From: Reichenbachiella agarivorans
Lineage (GTDB): Bacteria; Bacteroidota; Bacteroidia; Cytophagales; Cyclobacteriaceae
DNA: 64,000 nucleotides
Assembly: GCF_025502585.1 (NCBI RefSeq)
Contig: NZ_CP106679.1
Location: 2,449,501 to 2,513,500 of the forward strand
Direction of reading: 5' to 3'
Part shown: piece by piece, positions 44,084 to 52,979 of the stretch
How positions within the stretch are numbered: position 1 is the stretch's first letter
Layout: the number at the start of each line of letters is the position of its first letter
Translations under genes and position numbers: made by a program
The notes under the pieces: generated by a model
The model's database searches: none
Told to the model about the DNA's origin: nothing
What the model saw: only the letters and a program-made list of their open reading frames with translations

Positions 44084-44814
44084 GGAAATGTGCATTGGTG
44101 ACCGGAGGGTCTAGAGGTATAGGCAGAGCTGTTGCTGTGACATTGGCGGCTGATTTGGGTGTACACGTTGTGATCAACTATGCTTCCAACGATGACGCTG
44201 CAAATGAAACCAAACGTTTGATCGAAGAAAATGGAGGTACTGCTGAGCTTTTGAAATTTCAGGTTCAAAACCATGATGAAGTTCAAAGCAAATTGACAGC
44301 ATGGTTGGATGCCAACAAGGAATCAAAGATTGAAATCTTGGTCAACAACGCAGGTATCACCAGAGACAATCTGATGGTGTTTATGGAAGAAAGGGATTTT
44401 GATGATGTCGTCAATACAAGTCTAAAAGGCATGTACAACGTTACCAGACATTTGTTGCAGCATTTTGTAAGAAATAGATATGGTAGAATTGTCAATGTAG
44501 CGTCGCTTTCGGGATTGAAAGGAGTGCCAGGACAGGTCAATTATTCTGCCGCAAAGGGTGGGATGATAGCCGCTACAAAGGCTCTGTCTCAAGAGATAGC
44601 CAAAAGAAAAATTACGGTAAATGCAGTCGCTCCTGGATTTATCACCAGCGACATGACGCAAGATTTAAATGAGGATGAGTTGAAAAGAATGGTTCCGATG
44701 AATCGTTTTGGTAATCCTCAAGAAGTAGCCGATTTGGTGTCGTTTTTGGCATCAGACAAAGCAGCCTATATCACAGGTGAAGTAATTAATATAAATGGGG
44801 GATTGTATTCCTAG
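44080..44814 (+). CDS. FabG-like 3-oxoacyl-ACP reductase
   Basis: A 244-residue short-chain dehydrogenase. The NADP-binding motif is VTGGSRGIGRAVAV, then NNAG, the catalytic Ser in NVASLSG and the YSAAK motif. The C-terminal ITGEVININGG is typical of FabG. It should reduce the beta-keto group after each condensation on ACP during polyene assembly. The start is a TTG overlapping the lyase stop by four bases, making two successive genes with TTG starts. Confidence 0.9.
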   Translation: MRKCALVTGGSRGIGRAVAVTLAADLGVHVVINYASNDDAANETKRLIEENGGTAELLKFQVQNHDEVQSKLTAWLDANKESKIEILVNNAGITRDNLMVFMEERDFDDVVNTSLKGMYNVTRHLLQHFVRNRYGRIVNVASLSGLKGVPGQVNYSAAKGGMIAATKALSQEIAKRKITVNAVAPGFITSDMTQDLNEDELKRMVPMNRFGNPQEVADLVSFLASDKAAYITGEVININGGLYS

Positions 44815-44819
44815 TTAGA

Positions 44820-46034
44820 ATGAGAGTTGTTATTACAGGTTATGGGGTTTACTCCTGCATTGGTAAGAATGTAGAGGAAGTTACAGATTCATTGCGTCAG
44901 GGTCGTAGTGGTATTGGTATTGCCGAAGACAGACGTCCATTTGGATACCGTTCTTGTTTGACAGGAATCCTCGAAGAACCTGATTTGAAAAAGGATTTGT
45001 CCAGACGTGAACGTTTGGGCATGTCCGAAGAGGCCAAATATGCCTATGTTTCTACCAAAGAAGCCTTGGATATGGCAGGTATTACACAAGATTATTTGGA
45101 TCAAAACAGAGCTGGAATCTTGTTTGGCAATGATTCTACTGCTGGTGCTGTCATCGAAGCTGTAGATACAATCAGAGAAAAGAAAGACACCATGTTGGTC
45201 GGTTCGGGATCTATTTTTCAGTCCATGAACTCCACGGTCAACATGAACCTTGCTACTATATTCAGATTGAGAGGAATCAATTTTACCATCAGCGCAGCAT
45301 GTGCCTCTGGATCTCACGCCATTGGTGTAGGTTTTCACATGATCAAGTCTGGATTGGAAGACATGATTATTTGTGGTGGTGCGCAAGAGGTAAATATGTA
45401 TGCTTTTGGGAGTTTTGATGGCTTGGGTGTTTTTTCTATGAGAGAGGATAATCCAGCACAGTCATCACGACCATTTGATAAGGACAGAGATGGTTTGGTC
45501 ACAAGTGGTGGAGCCGCAACTGTAGTCATAGAATCACTAGAGTCAGCACAACGCAGGGGAGCGACCATCCTTGGCGAGCTTACTGGATATGGCTTTTCCT
45601 CCAATGGAGACCATATTTCCAACCCAGATACTGGAGGGCAAATAGATTCCATCACAAGGGCTCTAAAAATGGCAGGAATCAAACCTGATCAAGTGGACTA
45701 TGTCAATGCACACGCTACATCTACTCCGAAAGGAGATATGTATGAAGCCCAAGCAATTTTGGATGTTTTTGGAGGGAAAACTCCAGTGAGTTCAACCAAA
45801 TCTATGACAGGTCATGAGTGCTGGATGGCAGGTGCAAGTGAGATTGTTTATAGTATGATTATGATGCGCAACGGTTTTATTGCTCCGAATATCAATTTTG
45901 AGAATCCTGATGAAGTTTCCCGAAATCTTAATATTATTGCAGAAGCAACTAAATGTAACTTAGATACAATAGCCTCTAATTCTTTCGGTTTTGGAGGTAC
46001 GAATTCAACCCTTATTGTTAAGAAGTATGAGTAG
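44820..46034 (+). CDS. FabF-like beta-ketoacyl-ACP synthase
   Basis: A 404-residue condensing enzyme of the KAS I/II type. The nucleophile is Cys161 in ISAACASGSHAIG, and the two histidines lie in NAHATSTPKGD and SMTGHECWMAGA, so the Cys-His-His triad is complete. It should extend the aryl-polyene chain with malonyl-ACP. It follows the reductase by five bases and overlaps the next ACP gene. It is one of three complete KAS enzymes in the operon. Confidence 0.9.
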   Translation: MRVVITGYGVYSCIGKNVEEVTDSLRQGRSGIGIAEDRRPFGYRSCLTGILEEPDLKKDLSRRERLGMSEEAKYAYVSTKEALDMAGITQDYLDQNRAGILFGNDSTAGAVIEAVDTIREKKDTMLVGSGSIFQSMNSTVNMNLATIFRLRGINFTISAACASGSHAIGVGFHMIKSGLEDMIICGGAQEVNMYAFGSFDGLGVFSMREDNPAQSSRPFDKDRDGLVTSGGAATVVIESLESAQRRGATILGELTGYGFSSNGDHISNPDTGGQIDSITRALKMAGIKPDQVDYVNAHATSTPKGDMYEAQAILDVFGGKTPVSSTKSMTGHECWMAGASEIVYSMIMMRNGFIAPNINFENPDEVSRNLNIIAEATKCNLDTIASNSFGFGGTNSTLIVKKYE

Positions 46035-46275
46035 AGAAGAAGTAGTAGAAACTGTAAATGGTTTTTTAGCGGAGGAGTTTGAAGTAGAAGTGGAATCTCT
46101 TGATCCTAATGGAATACTTCATGAAACATTAGATTTGGACAGCTTGGATTATGTAGATCTGGTTGTGGTGATCGAAAGCCACTTTGGTTTCAAGGTGACA
46201 GGTGAAGATTTTAAATCAATTTCTACACTCAACGATTTTTACGATTTTATCGTCAGTAAGTTTGAACATGCCTAA
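46027..46275 (+). CDS. acyl carrier protein
   Basis: An 82-residue acidic ACP. The phosphopantetheine serine is Ser39 in LDLDSLDYVDL. The ATG at 46027 is chosen because it gives a standard ACP length; a frame start at 45991 lies inside the KAS gene. It overlaps the KAS stop by eight bases and the acyltransferase start by one. It probably carries the growing polyene and is a target of AcpS at 32702. Confidence 0.9.
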   Translation: MSREEVVETVNGFLAEEFEVEVESLDPNGILHETLDLDSLDYVDLVVVIESHFGFKVTGEDFKSISTLNDFYDFIVSKFEHA

Positions 46276-47141
46276 TGTCAAAATGGACAGGACGTACCAA
46301 GGGTAGCCTACTAGGCTACCGCATTATTGTATGGACTCTTAAAATTGTCAATATTCATGCAGCCTACCTGCTGCTAAGGGTAGTTTCCTACTATTATTTT
46401 TTGTTTTCTTCGGCTCCTAGAGAGGCTTTGGAGGATTTTTATGCGAAAACGTTGAAACTGTCTCGCAAGGAATCCAAACCTATTATCAGACGCAACTTTT
46501 ACGAGCTGGCACAATCACTTTTAGACCGAATTGCCTTTAATGTGGGCAAGAAGGACTTATATTCTTACACCAAGGAAGGTGAAGATGATATTTTGGCAAT
46601 GGCGGATCAAGGACAAGGATTGATTTTGATCTCCGGACACTATGGTAATTGGGACATAGCCGGTCAGTTGCTCAGACGCTTTGATCGCAAAATCAATGTA
46701 CTGATGTACGACAATGAGCACGAAAAGATCAAGGAATACCTGTCCAGCCAAGGAGTGCAAAGCTACGAAATCATCACACAGAAAAATGACCTAGCGCATC
46801 TGATCAAAATCTACAATGCCCTGAAAAACCAAGAAATCCTCTGTTTGCATGCAGATCGTTTTTTGCCAGGTGCGCCTACATTTGATTTGGATTTTTTTGA
46901 TCAAAAAGCATTATTCCCTGTTGGGCCGTTTCAGTTGGTGTCCAAATTAAAAGCACCTTATGCTTTTGTGTTTGCCAACAAGGTAAGTAAGTTTAAGTAT
47001 CATTTTACGGCCGAAGTGCCAGAGGTAGATAGAAAGGATACACAGGCCATTGCGCAGTGTTTCGCAGATGCGTTGGCTGCCAAAGTGAGGAAAAATCCTG
47101 ATCATTGGTTTAACTATTACAATTTTTTTCATCACGAATGA
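46275..47141 (+). CDS. LpxL/HtrB-like lipid acyltransferase
   Basis: A 288-residue membrane-associated acyltransferase. One hydrophobic segment lies near residues 28-45, and the catalytic HX4D motif is GHYGNWD (His122, Asp127), followed by ADRFLPGAPTFDLDFF. The family moves acyl groups from ACP to lipid A precursors. Its place among KAS and ACP genes suggests transfer of the finished aryl-polyene acyl chain to a lipid acceptor rather than lipid A synthesis. The start overlaps the ACP stop, and the end overlaps the dehydratase-like gene. Confidence 0.83.
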   Translation: MSKWTGRTKGSLLGYRIIVWTLKIVNIHAAYLLLRVVSYYYFLFSSAPREALEDFYAKTLKLSRKESKPIIRRNFYELAQSLLDRIAFNVGKKDLYSYTKEGEDDILAMADQGQGLILISGHYGNWDIAGQLLRRFDRKINVLMYDNEHEKIKEYLSSQGVQSYEIITQKNDLAHLIKIYNALKNQEILCLHADRFLPGAPTFDLDFFDQKALFPVGPFQLVSKLKAPYAFVFANKVSKFKYHFTAEVPEVDRKDTQAIAQCFADALAAKVRKNPDHWFNYYNFFHHE

Positions 47142-47566
47142 AAGCGCTAGTCAGTCAAGAGAATATTACCGATTACATTCCACAGCGAGCACCAATTGTC
47201 ATGATTGATGAGTTGATAGAATGTACGGATAGACTTGTTGTTTCTCAATTAAAAGTGAGAGAAGACAATATTTTTGTACTGGATGGGCAATTGACCGAAT
47301 CTGGATTGATTGAAAATATAGCACAAACTGCTGCGGCCAAAGTGGGCTATGAATGCCACCTGAGGAAAATTCCAGTTCCTTTGGGATTCATTGGTGGTGT
47401 AAGTAAAGTGATAGTGAGTAATTTACCAATCGTTGGGTCGCTGATTAGTACGACAGTTCAGATAAAAAATGAAGTCATGGGAGTGACTATTATCTCAGGT
47501 ACAAGTGAGGCTGCAGGTCAACCATTGGCTACTTGCGAAATGAAAATAATGATTCAGGCCGAATAA
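47138..47566 (+). CDS. hotdog-fold dehydratase-like protein (ApeP/FabZ-related)
   Basis: A 142-residue single hotdog domain. IPQRAPIVMIDELIEC is the N-terminal signature of the ApeP/FabZ-like dehydratases found in aryl polyene loci, and TESGLIENIAQTAAAKVGYE carries the expected acidic residue on the central helix. It should dehydrate 3-hydroxyacyl-ACP to the enoyl form, keeping double bonds in the chain. It ends the first tight block of the operon; a 188-base gap follows. Confidence 0.82.
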   Translation: MKALVSQENITDYIPQRAPIVMIDELIECTDRLVVSQLKVREDNIFVLDGQLTESGLIENIAQTAAAKVGYECHLRKIPVPLGFIGGVSKVIVSNLPIVGSLISTTVQIKNEVMGVTIISGTSEAAGQPLATCEMKIMIQAE

Positions 47567-47730
47567 AGTTAGGGCCATATTTGAAATAAACTGAAGATGG
47601 TTATCGGTTATAAGTTTGGTTGAAATGTAGTACTACTGTGTACTTAATTTCAACCTGTGGGGATTGGTAGTATGATGAAATTTCAAGCCAGTATATCACC
47701 TAGATACTTTTAATCTTTATACTTTTAACT

Positions 47731-47750
47731 CCTGAATCGAATGATTCGGG
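47731..47750 (+). promoter_or_regulatory. hairpin just upstream of the thioesterase start
   Basis: CCTGAATC-GAAT-GATTCGGG forms an 8-bp stem with one G-U pair, ending four bases before the ATG at 47755. It would cover the ribosome-binding region of that start, so it may reduce translation or favour the second ATG at 47764. Confidence 0.45.
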
Positions 47751-47754
47751 TTCA

Positions 47755-48192
47755 ATGAGATTGATGGAATATATAGAAGAAAGTATTTTGGTGAGGGCGA
47801 GATTTTCAGAGGTAGATGCCATGGGCGTCGTCTGGCATGGCAATTACTTGAAATACTTTGAAGATGGACGTGAAAACTTGGGAGAGAAATTTGGTATGTC
47901 CTATATGGAAATTGCCAACAATGGTTTTTTTGTTCCGATCGTCCATGCTGACATCAAATACAAGTCTCCCATTACCTTTGGCGAAAGTATCAAAATCACC
48001 TGTAGGTTGATAAAAACCCGAGCAGCCAAGCTGATACATGAATATGAGGTGCTCAATCTGGAAAGTGGCGCGATCAGCTGCCTAGGCAGGACAGAGCAAG
48101 TTTTTCTCAATTCTCAAACCAGAGAATTGGAGTTGGGTTATCCTGATTTTTATACCCAATGGATAGCCAATATTGAGTGGAAGGAAGGATGA
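47755..48192 (+). CDS. YbgC/4-hydroxybenzoyl-CoA thioesterase-like protein
   Basis: A 145-residue hotdog thioesterase. The active-site motif is VDAMGVVWHGNYLKYFEDGRE, shortened here as DAMGVVWHGNYLKYFE, with the catalytic Asp. It hydrolyses acyl-CoA or acyl-ACP and may edit or release chains in the pathway. A second ATG at 47764 is an alternative start. A hairpin occupies the stretch before the first ATG. Its stop overlaps the next KAS gene by four bases. Confidence 0.85.
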   Translation: MRLMEYIEESILVRARFSEVDAMGVVWHGNYLKYFEDGRENLGEKFGMSYMEIANNGFFVPIVHADIKYKSPITFGESIKITCRLIKTRAAKLIHEYEVLNLESGAISCLGRTEQVFLNSQTRELELGYPDFYTQWIANIEWKEG

Positions 48193-49289
48193 GTTTTATA
48201 GGTGCTGAAAATATTATTTCCCCATTGGGAGAGACTGTGGAAGCAAACTTTTCGCAGGCAATGAAAGGAATGTCAGGTCTCAAAAGGCACCATGCTCTAC
48301 CTAATACTCCAACCGCTATTCCATTTGGGATCATTGAGCATGTGAGGATGCAAGAGGGACTCAGCAAGATCGAGTCATTGTCTTTGCAAACCTGTCAAGC
48401 CAGCCTAGAGAAAGTGAAAAATACAGACGGTCGCTGGTTGTTGATTTTGTGTACGACCAAAGGTGACATTGATCGTTTGGCAGATGGTTTGAATACTGAA
48501 GTCAGACCACAGCACCTGGCTCAGGTGGTGGTAGATCGTCTTGCTGTCCAGATGGATATTGAGGTAGTTTCTAATGCTTGCATATCAGGGCTGTTGGGTG
48601 TCGTGATGGCACACGACTATGTGGAGACGGACACCTATGATCATGTGTTGGTTTTGGGTGCAGATGTGTTTTCTGATTTTACGTGCAAGGGTTTTGAGTC
48701 ATTTATGGCACTAAGTGCAGATACTTGCAAGCCATTTGATGCCAACCGAACAGGACTTTCTTTGGGAGAGGCAGTAGTCAGTGCGGTAGTTTCCAAAGAT
48801 GAAATGCTTTTCAATCAGCAACCCAAGATGGTTTTAGGAGGAGCTACTGCCAATGACGCCAACCATATTTCGGGGCCTTCCAGAACTGGGGAGGGACTAT
48901 ACAGAGCGATACAGAAGAGTCTGGCACAAGCAGGTCTACAATCACAAGATATTGATGCGATTTCTGCACATGGGACAGCTACACGATACAATGACGACAT
49001 GGAGTCTATAGCTTTTCACCGAAGCAACTTGGCACAAAAACCAGTCAATAGCATGAAGGGATATTTTGGGCACACTTTGGGAGCAGCGGGCTTACTCGAA
49101 TTGATTATGTCTATGAAGTCCATGGAAGAAGGGGTGATGTTGAAAAGTTTGGGCTGTGATCAGCCAGGTACAACCGAATCGATACAGGTGGTGTTGGAAA
49201 ATACAGAGATGTCTATCCATACTTTGCTCAAAACTACCTCAGGTTTTGGTGGGTGCAATGCTGCTGCTATCATAGCTAAAATCAAATGA
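48189..49289 (+). CDS. beta-ketoacyl synthase (second KAS)
   Basis: A 366-residue condensing enzyme, slightly short for the FabF type. The triad appears complete: Cys131 in VVSNACISGLLGVV, His in SAHGTATRYND and His in KGYFGHTLGAAG. The N-terminus MSFIGAENIISPLG is typical. The ATG at 48189 overlaps the thioesterase stop (ATGA) and is preferred over a GTG four codons earlier. Divergence from the other KAS enzymes suggests a special step, such as priming or chain-length control. Confidence 0.86.
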   Translation: MSFIGAENIISPLGETVEANFSQAMKGMSGLKRHHALPNTPTAIPFGIIEHVRMQEGLSKIESLSLQTCQASLEKVKNTDGRWLLILCTTKGDIDRLADGLNTEVRPQHLAQVVVDRLAVQMDIEVVSNACISGLLGVVMAHDYVETDTYDHVLVLGADVFSDFTCKGFESFMALSADTCKPFDANRTGLSLGEAVVSAVVSKDEMLFNQQPKMVLGGATANDANHISGPSRTGEGLYRAIQKSLAQAGLQSQDIDAISAHGTATRYNDDMESIAFHRSNLAQKPVNSMKGYFGHTLGAAGLLELIMSMKSMEEGVMLKSLGCDQPGTTESIQVVLENTEMSIHTLLKTTSGFGGCNAAAIIAKIK

Positions 49290-49840
49290 GTAAAGTCAAG
49301 CATCATATCATCCTCAACAAATCACAGATTCAGGTCGATGGCACAAACCTAGATGTGAAGCATTCCTTTGATGGATTAAAGAGTTTTTTATCCTTTTTGT
49401 ACAAGTATTTGAATCTGGACTACCCCAAGTATCACAAAATGGACAATCTGTCCAAATTGGGCTTTATTGGAGTGGAGTTTTTAAAATCCAAAATTGATCT
49501 CAGTACTTACAAGGATGATGAGATTGCCATGCATTTTCAAAATGCCTCAGCAAGTCTGGATACAGACAGATTGCACCAGCAAAATATCAACGAAGGAAAG
49601 GCAGCCAGCCCCGCCAATTTTGTGTACACTTTGCCTAATATTGTGCTTGGAGAAATTGCCATTAGAAACAAGTGGTATGGGGAAAACCTCTTTCTACTCA
49701 AAGATGCGTTTGATTACAACCAATGGATGAAAACCAATGAGGTTTTGTTCCGAAGAAATAAGGCCAATTTGGTGATTGGTGGTTGGGTAGAGGTGTTAGA
49801 AGAAGATTTTGAATTACAATTGTATTTGATAGAGAAGTAG
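49286..49840 (+). CDS. short KAS-like protein without catalytic residues
   Basis: A 184-residue protein whose middle section, SPANFVYTLPNIVLGEIAIR, resembles the nucleophile-helix region of beta-ketoacyl synthases but has no cysteine there. The C-terminal His motifs of KAS enzymes are absent, so it corresponds to only half a thiolase fold. It lies between a complete KAS and an ACP with four-base overlap upstream, hence is certainly co-expressed. It may be a structural partner or chain-length factor; no enzymatic activity should be assumed. Confidence 0.7.
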   Translation: MSKVKHHIILNKSQIQVDGTNLDVKHSFDGLKSFLSFLYKYLNLDYPKYHKMDNLSKLGFIGVEFLKSKIDLSTYKDDEIAMHFQNASASLDTDRLHQQNINEGKAASPANFVYTLPNIVLGEIAIRNKWYGENLFLLKDAFDYNQWMKTNEVLFRRNKANLVIGGWVEVLEEDFELQLYLIEK

Positions 49841-49854
49841 TAAAACTTAGAATA

Positions 49855-50106
49855 ATGGATTTAAAACAAGAACTGAAGGAGAGTTTAATAGCGCAGTTGA
49901 ATTTGGAGGAGGTCACTCCAGAGGACATCAAGGACGATGCACCTTTGTTTGGAGAGGGATTGGGATTGGACTCAATTGATGCCTTGGAGATTATTGTACT
50001 TTTGGACAATAATTACAAGTTGAAAATCGGCAATCCAGAGGAAGCCAAAGATATCTTTTATTCTATCAACACCTTGGCCAAATACATCGAGGAAAATAGA
50101 GCTTAA
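49855..50106 (+). CDS. acyl carrier protein (second)
   Basis: An 83-residue ACP with the phosphopantetheine serine at Ser40 in GLGLDSIDALEIIVLL. It is clearly different in sequence from the ACP at 46027, suggesting separate roles such as starter loading and chain extension. The ATG is 14 bases after the previous stop, and its stop overlaps the next KAS ATG by one base. Confidence 0.92.
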   Translation: MDLKQELKESLIAQLNLEEVTPEDIKDDAPLFGEGLGLDSIDALEIIVLLDNNYKLKIGNPEEAKDIFYSINTLAKYIEENRA

Positions 50107-51290
50107 TGAGTAGTAGCGTATATGTGACTGGTATTGGGGTGGTTTCTGCACTGGGTATAGGTGTAGATCAAAACTGGAGCGCCTTGAAAGAAGGGCGAAC
50201 AGGAATCGTCAGTTGCGATACGAGAAAGGGTTCGGTCTTGAGAGGGAGTCTTGCTCATTCGGATGAGGATCTCAAGCAAATGTTGGGTTTGACTGCTGAT
50301 CAGCAAATACCTAGGACAGCCCTGATTGCCATGTTGGCCGCAAAGGAAGCCTTAGGAAATACGACTGTAGACAGTACTTTTCGTATGGGCTTTATCAATG
50401 GCACGACTACAGGAGGGATGGATGTGTGTGAGCGATATTTTCAGGATTTGTATCTGCATAAAGACGCATCCAATATTCGATACATGTTGACACATGATTT
50501 AGGTACGGTTACTTTGCTCATCAATAGAATGTTTGGCATCAAGGATTATGTCAATACGATCTCTACGGCATGTTCCTCAGCTGCCAACGCCATCATGATG
50601 GGGTCAAGAATGATCAAGGCAGGTTTGTTAGACCGGGTTTTGGTTGGAGGGACAGATGCTTTGACTGATTTCACAGTAGATGGTTTTGGATCACTCATGA
50701 TCTATGATACCGATCCTTGTAGACCTTTTGACGAAGGAAGAGTAGGACTCAATCTAGGTGAAGGAGCGGGTTTTTTACTGCTGGAGAGTGAACAAAGCGT
50801 AGAGCAATCAGGAAATAAAATACTAGGTAAGTGTGTAGGCTGGGCCAATACCAACGACGCTTACCACCAGACGGGCACCTCGCCTGAAGGCAATGGAGCT
50901 TGTTTGGCGATGAAGGAATCCTTGGCTTTGGCAGGAATGAGCCCAGCCGATATAGATTATCTCAATGCACACGGCACAGCCACCAAAAACAATGACAACT
51001 CAGAGATGAGTGCTATAGATACAGTTTTCGAGGGGCATGAATTGGATTTTAGTTCTACCAAGTCTTACACAGGGCATACACTGGCAGCAGCGGGTGGGGT
51101 AGAAGCGGTGTACTCAATTTTGAGCATCGTGAATAATTGTCTGCTCCCTAACCTCAACTGGGCGAACCAAATGGCCACTACGGATAGAAAACCTGTACTG
51201 AAGTGGAGAGAAAAAGAAATTAATGCCGTCATGTCCAACTCGTTTGGTTTCGGAGGCAATAGTACTTCATTGATATTTTCAAAAGTATGA
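50106..51290 (+). CDS. FabF-like beta-ketoacyl-ACP synthase (third KAS)
   Basis: A 394-residue condensing enzyme with a complete triad: Cys156 in ISTACSSAANAIM, His in NAHGTATKNND and His in KSYTGHTLAAAGG. The end NSFGFGGNSTSL is the usual KAS terminus. It is followed with four-base overlap by a KAS-like protein lacking the cysteine, an arrangement like the KAS/chain-length-factor pairs of type II polyketide and aryl polyene pathways. The two probably form a heterodimer that builds the polyene. Confidence 0.92.
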   Translation: MSSSVYVTGIGVVSALGIGVDQNWSALKEGRTGIVSCDTRKGSVLRGSLAHSDEDLKQMLGLTADQQIPRTALIAMLAAKEALGNTTVDSTFRMGFINGTTTGGMDVCERYFQDLYLHKDASNIRYMLTHDLGTVTLLINRMFGIKDYVNTISTACSSAANAIMMGSRMIKAGLLDRVLVGGTDALTDFTVDGFGSLMIYDTDPCRPFDEGRVGLNLGEGAGFLLLESEQSVEQSGNKILGKCVGWANTNDAYHQTGTSPEGNGACLAMKESLALAGMSPADIDYLNAHGTATKNNDNSEMSAIDTVFEGHELDFSSTKSYTGHTLAAAGGVEAVYSILSIVNNCLLPNLNWANQMATTDRKPVLKWREKEINAVMSNSFGFGGNSTSLIFSKV

Positions 51291-52228
51291 GAAAGGTATT
51301 TGTCAAGTCGGCGGTTTCTATCACGTGTCTGGATACTTTTCTGAAGGAAAATTTAGAAGAAGTAAAGAAATCGGTCTTTGTTGAGAAAAAACTGGTAGAG
51401 CCTAATTATAAGGACTATATAGCTCCAGCAATGATTCGTCGCTCATCCAAGGTGATGAAAATGTCACTGGCATCTAGTCAGGCCTGCATGGAAGGGACTG
51501 ATGCGGAAGATTTGGGAGCGATCATCGTTGGTTCTGGATTGGGATGTTTGATGGATACAGAAAAATTTCTTCATTCGTCTATTACAGCAGAATCCGATAG
51601 TCTTATTCCTCCCTTGGCTTTTATCCAGTCGGGTCACAATGCCGTCTCTGGTCAGATAGCCTTGCAGCTCAAAAATCAACAATACAACATGACCCACGTG
51701 CAGAAGGGCTTGTCGTTTGAGTACTCACTGTTGGATGCAGTGTTGCGGATCAAAGAAGGAAACAAAGCAGTCATGTTGGGCGCAGTGGACGAGTACATTG
51801 TTCATCTGGATGAATTGGCACAGCGTATGGCATGGCCTGATGAGCTGCGTGAGCAATTGTCCGAAGGCTGTTCTTTTTTCGTCTTGAGCGAGGAGGAGAC
51901 AGATGCTGCCATAGAAGTGCTGGAGGTTAAAACTGTTCAGACACAAAATTTGATTGATGAGCTGGATACATTGTTGGCAGGTCATTCTTTGACTTTTGAG
52001 TCTAGTTTGTCCAATTTCGTGGGTTTCAATGAACTGCCAGTTGTAGACCTGGAGTTTCCTCACCAAGTCTATACAGAGTGGGTAGGCAGGTATTTTACGA
52101 GTTCGGCTTTTGGCTTTCACTTGGCTTATGACACTTTGAAAAATCGTGGGAAGTCTGGGGATTTTTGTACCGTACTAAATTTTAGTGACGCACAATTTAG
52201 CAGCATTGTTGTCCTCCGTCGTGTCTAG
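51287..52228 (+). CDS. KAS-like chain-length-factor-type protein
   Basis: A 313-residue thiolase-fold protein. AIIVGSGLGCLMDTEKFL and PLAFIQSGHNAVSGQIALQL match the KAS N-terminal half, but at the nucleophile position the sequence reads HVQKGLSFEYSLLDA with no cysteine, and the C-terminal half is shortened. It follows a complete KAS with a four-base overlap, so a heterodimer in which this subunit sets chain length or stabilises the active partner is the best inference. Confidence 0.78.
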   Translation: MRKVFVKSAVSITCLDTFLKENLEEVKKSVFVEKKLVEPNYKDYIAPAMIRRSSKVMKMSLASSQACMEGTDAEDLGAIIVGSGLGCLMDTEKFLHSSITAESDSLIPPLAFIQSGHNAVSGQIALQLKNQQYNMTHVQKGLSFEYSLLDAVLRIKEGNKAVMLGAVDEYIVHLDELAQRMAWPDELREQLSEGCSFFVLSEEETDAAIEVLEVKTVQTQNLIDELDTLLAGHSLTFESSLSNFVGFNELPVVDLEFPHQVYTEWVGRYFTSSAFGFHLAYDTLKNRGKSGDFCTVLNFSDAQFSSIVVLRRV

Positions 52229-52979
52229 GTTTTACATCACACTCATCCTATTTCTTTCCTTCCAATTTACTTTTCTTTTTTGGGTTGATCCAGAGCATTT
52301 TTTGGCATACATCATTCTTTCGGTCCTTGTTTTCATGATATTGGTTTTTGTGATGTCTTTGCTCATACGTACCAATTTCTTTCTTCAGGCACAGCACAAG
52401 TTGGATTCTGATCACGTGATGTTGACCTTTGATGATGGCCCACATCCAATCAATACGCACCGAACCTTGGATATTTTGAAAGAAAAGGGTGTGAAGGCGA
52501 TGTTCTTTTTGATAGGCAAAAATGTAGAACAATATCCCGATGTTGTGGAGAGAATAGTGCAAGAAGGCCACCTTGTAGGTGGGCACAGTTATTCGCATCA
52601 ATTCTCTTTTGGATTCATAATGGGTAGAGAATTGAATAGGGAAATTTTGAGGACGCAAAAAATCCTGTCTGAGATCACAGGCCAGGAAGAAAAATATTTC
52701 AGACCGCCATTTGGTGTGACCAATGCGCACATAGCCTATGTGGTCAAAGCACACGCATTGAAGACGATCGGTTGGTCACTCCGGACCTATGATACAGCGA
52801 CAGATTTTACATCAAAAAAAATCAATCAAATCATTCAAAAGACGCGACGTGGATCTATTGTCCTGTTGCATGAGCGCATGGATAGCACTTGCGATGCATT
52901 GCCACTATTGATCGATGGGATTAGAAATAAGGGTATGGAATTTGGATTGTTAACCCCCAGAAACGAAACAGCAAAATGA
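52221..52979 (+). CDS. polysaccharide deacetylase-family protein (NodB domain)
   Basis: A 252-residue protein with two N-terminal hydrophobic segments and a NodB domain. The metal-binding motifs are TFDDGPHP (Asp71, Asp72) and HSYSH (His122, His126), plus FRPPFG, so a metal-dependent deacetylase is expected. The GTG at 52221 is preferred because it overlaps the previous stop by eight bases; an upstream GTG at 52185 would overlap by 44. A function in removing an acetyl or similar group from a pigment or glycan intermediate is inferred from its place in the operon only. Confidence 0.83.
   Translation: MSRFYITLILFLSFQFTFLFWVDPEHFLAYIILSVLVFMILVFVMSLLIRTNFFLQAQHKLDSDHVMLTFDDGPHPINTHRTLDILKEKGVKAMFFLIGKNVEQYPDVVERIVQEGHLVGGHSYSHQFSFGFIMGRELNREILRTQKILSEITGQEEKYFRPPFGVTNAHIAYVVKAHALKTIGWSLRTYDTATDFTSKKINQIIQKTRRGSIVLLHERMDSTCDALPLLIDGIRNKGMEFGLLTPRNETAK

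Noticed and set aside
46275-47141. LpxL of lipid A synthesis
   Set aside because: The fold fits, but the gene is embedded between ACP and dehydratase genes of the pigment operon, so a dedicated acyltransferase is more likely.
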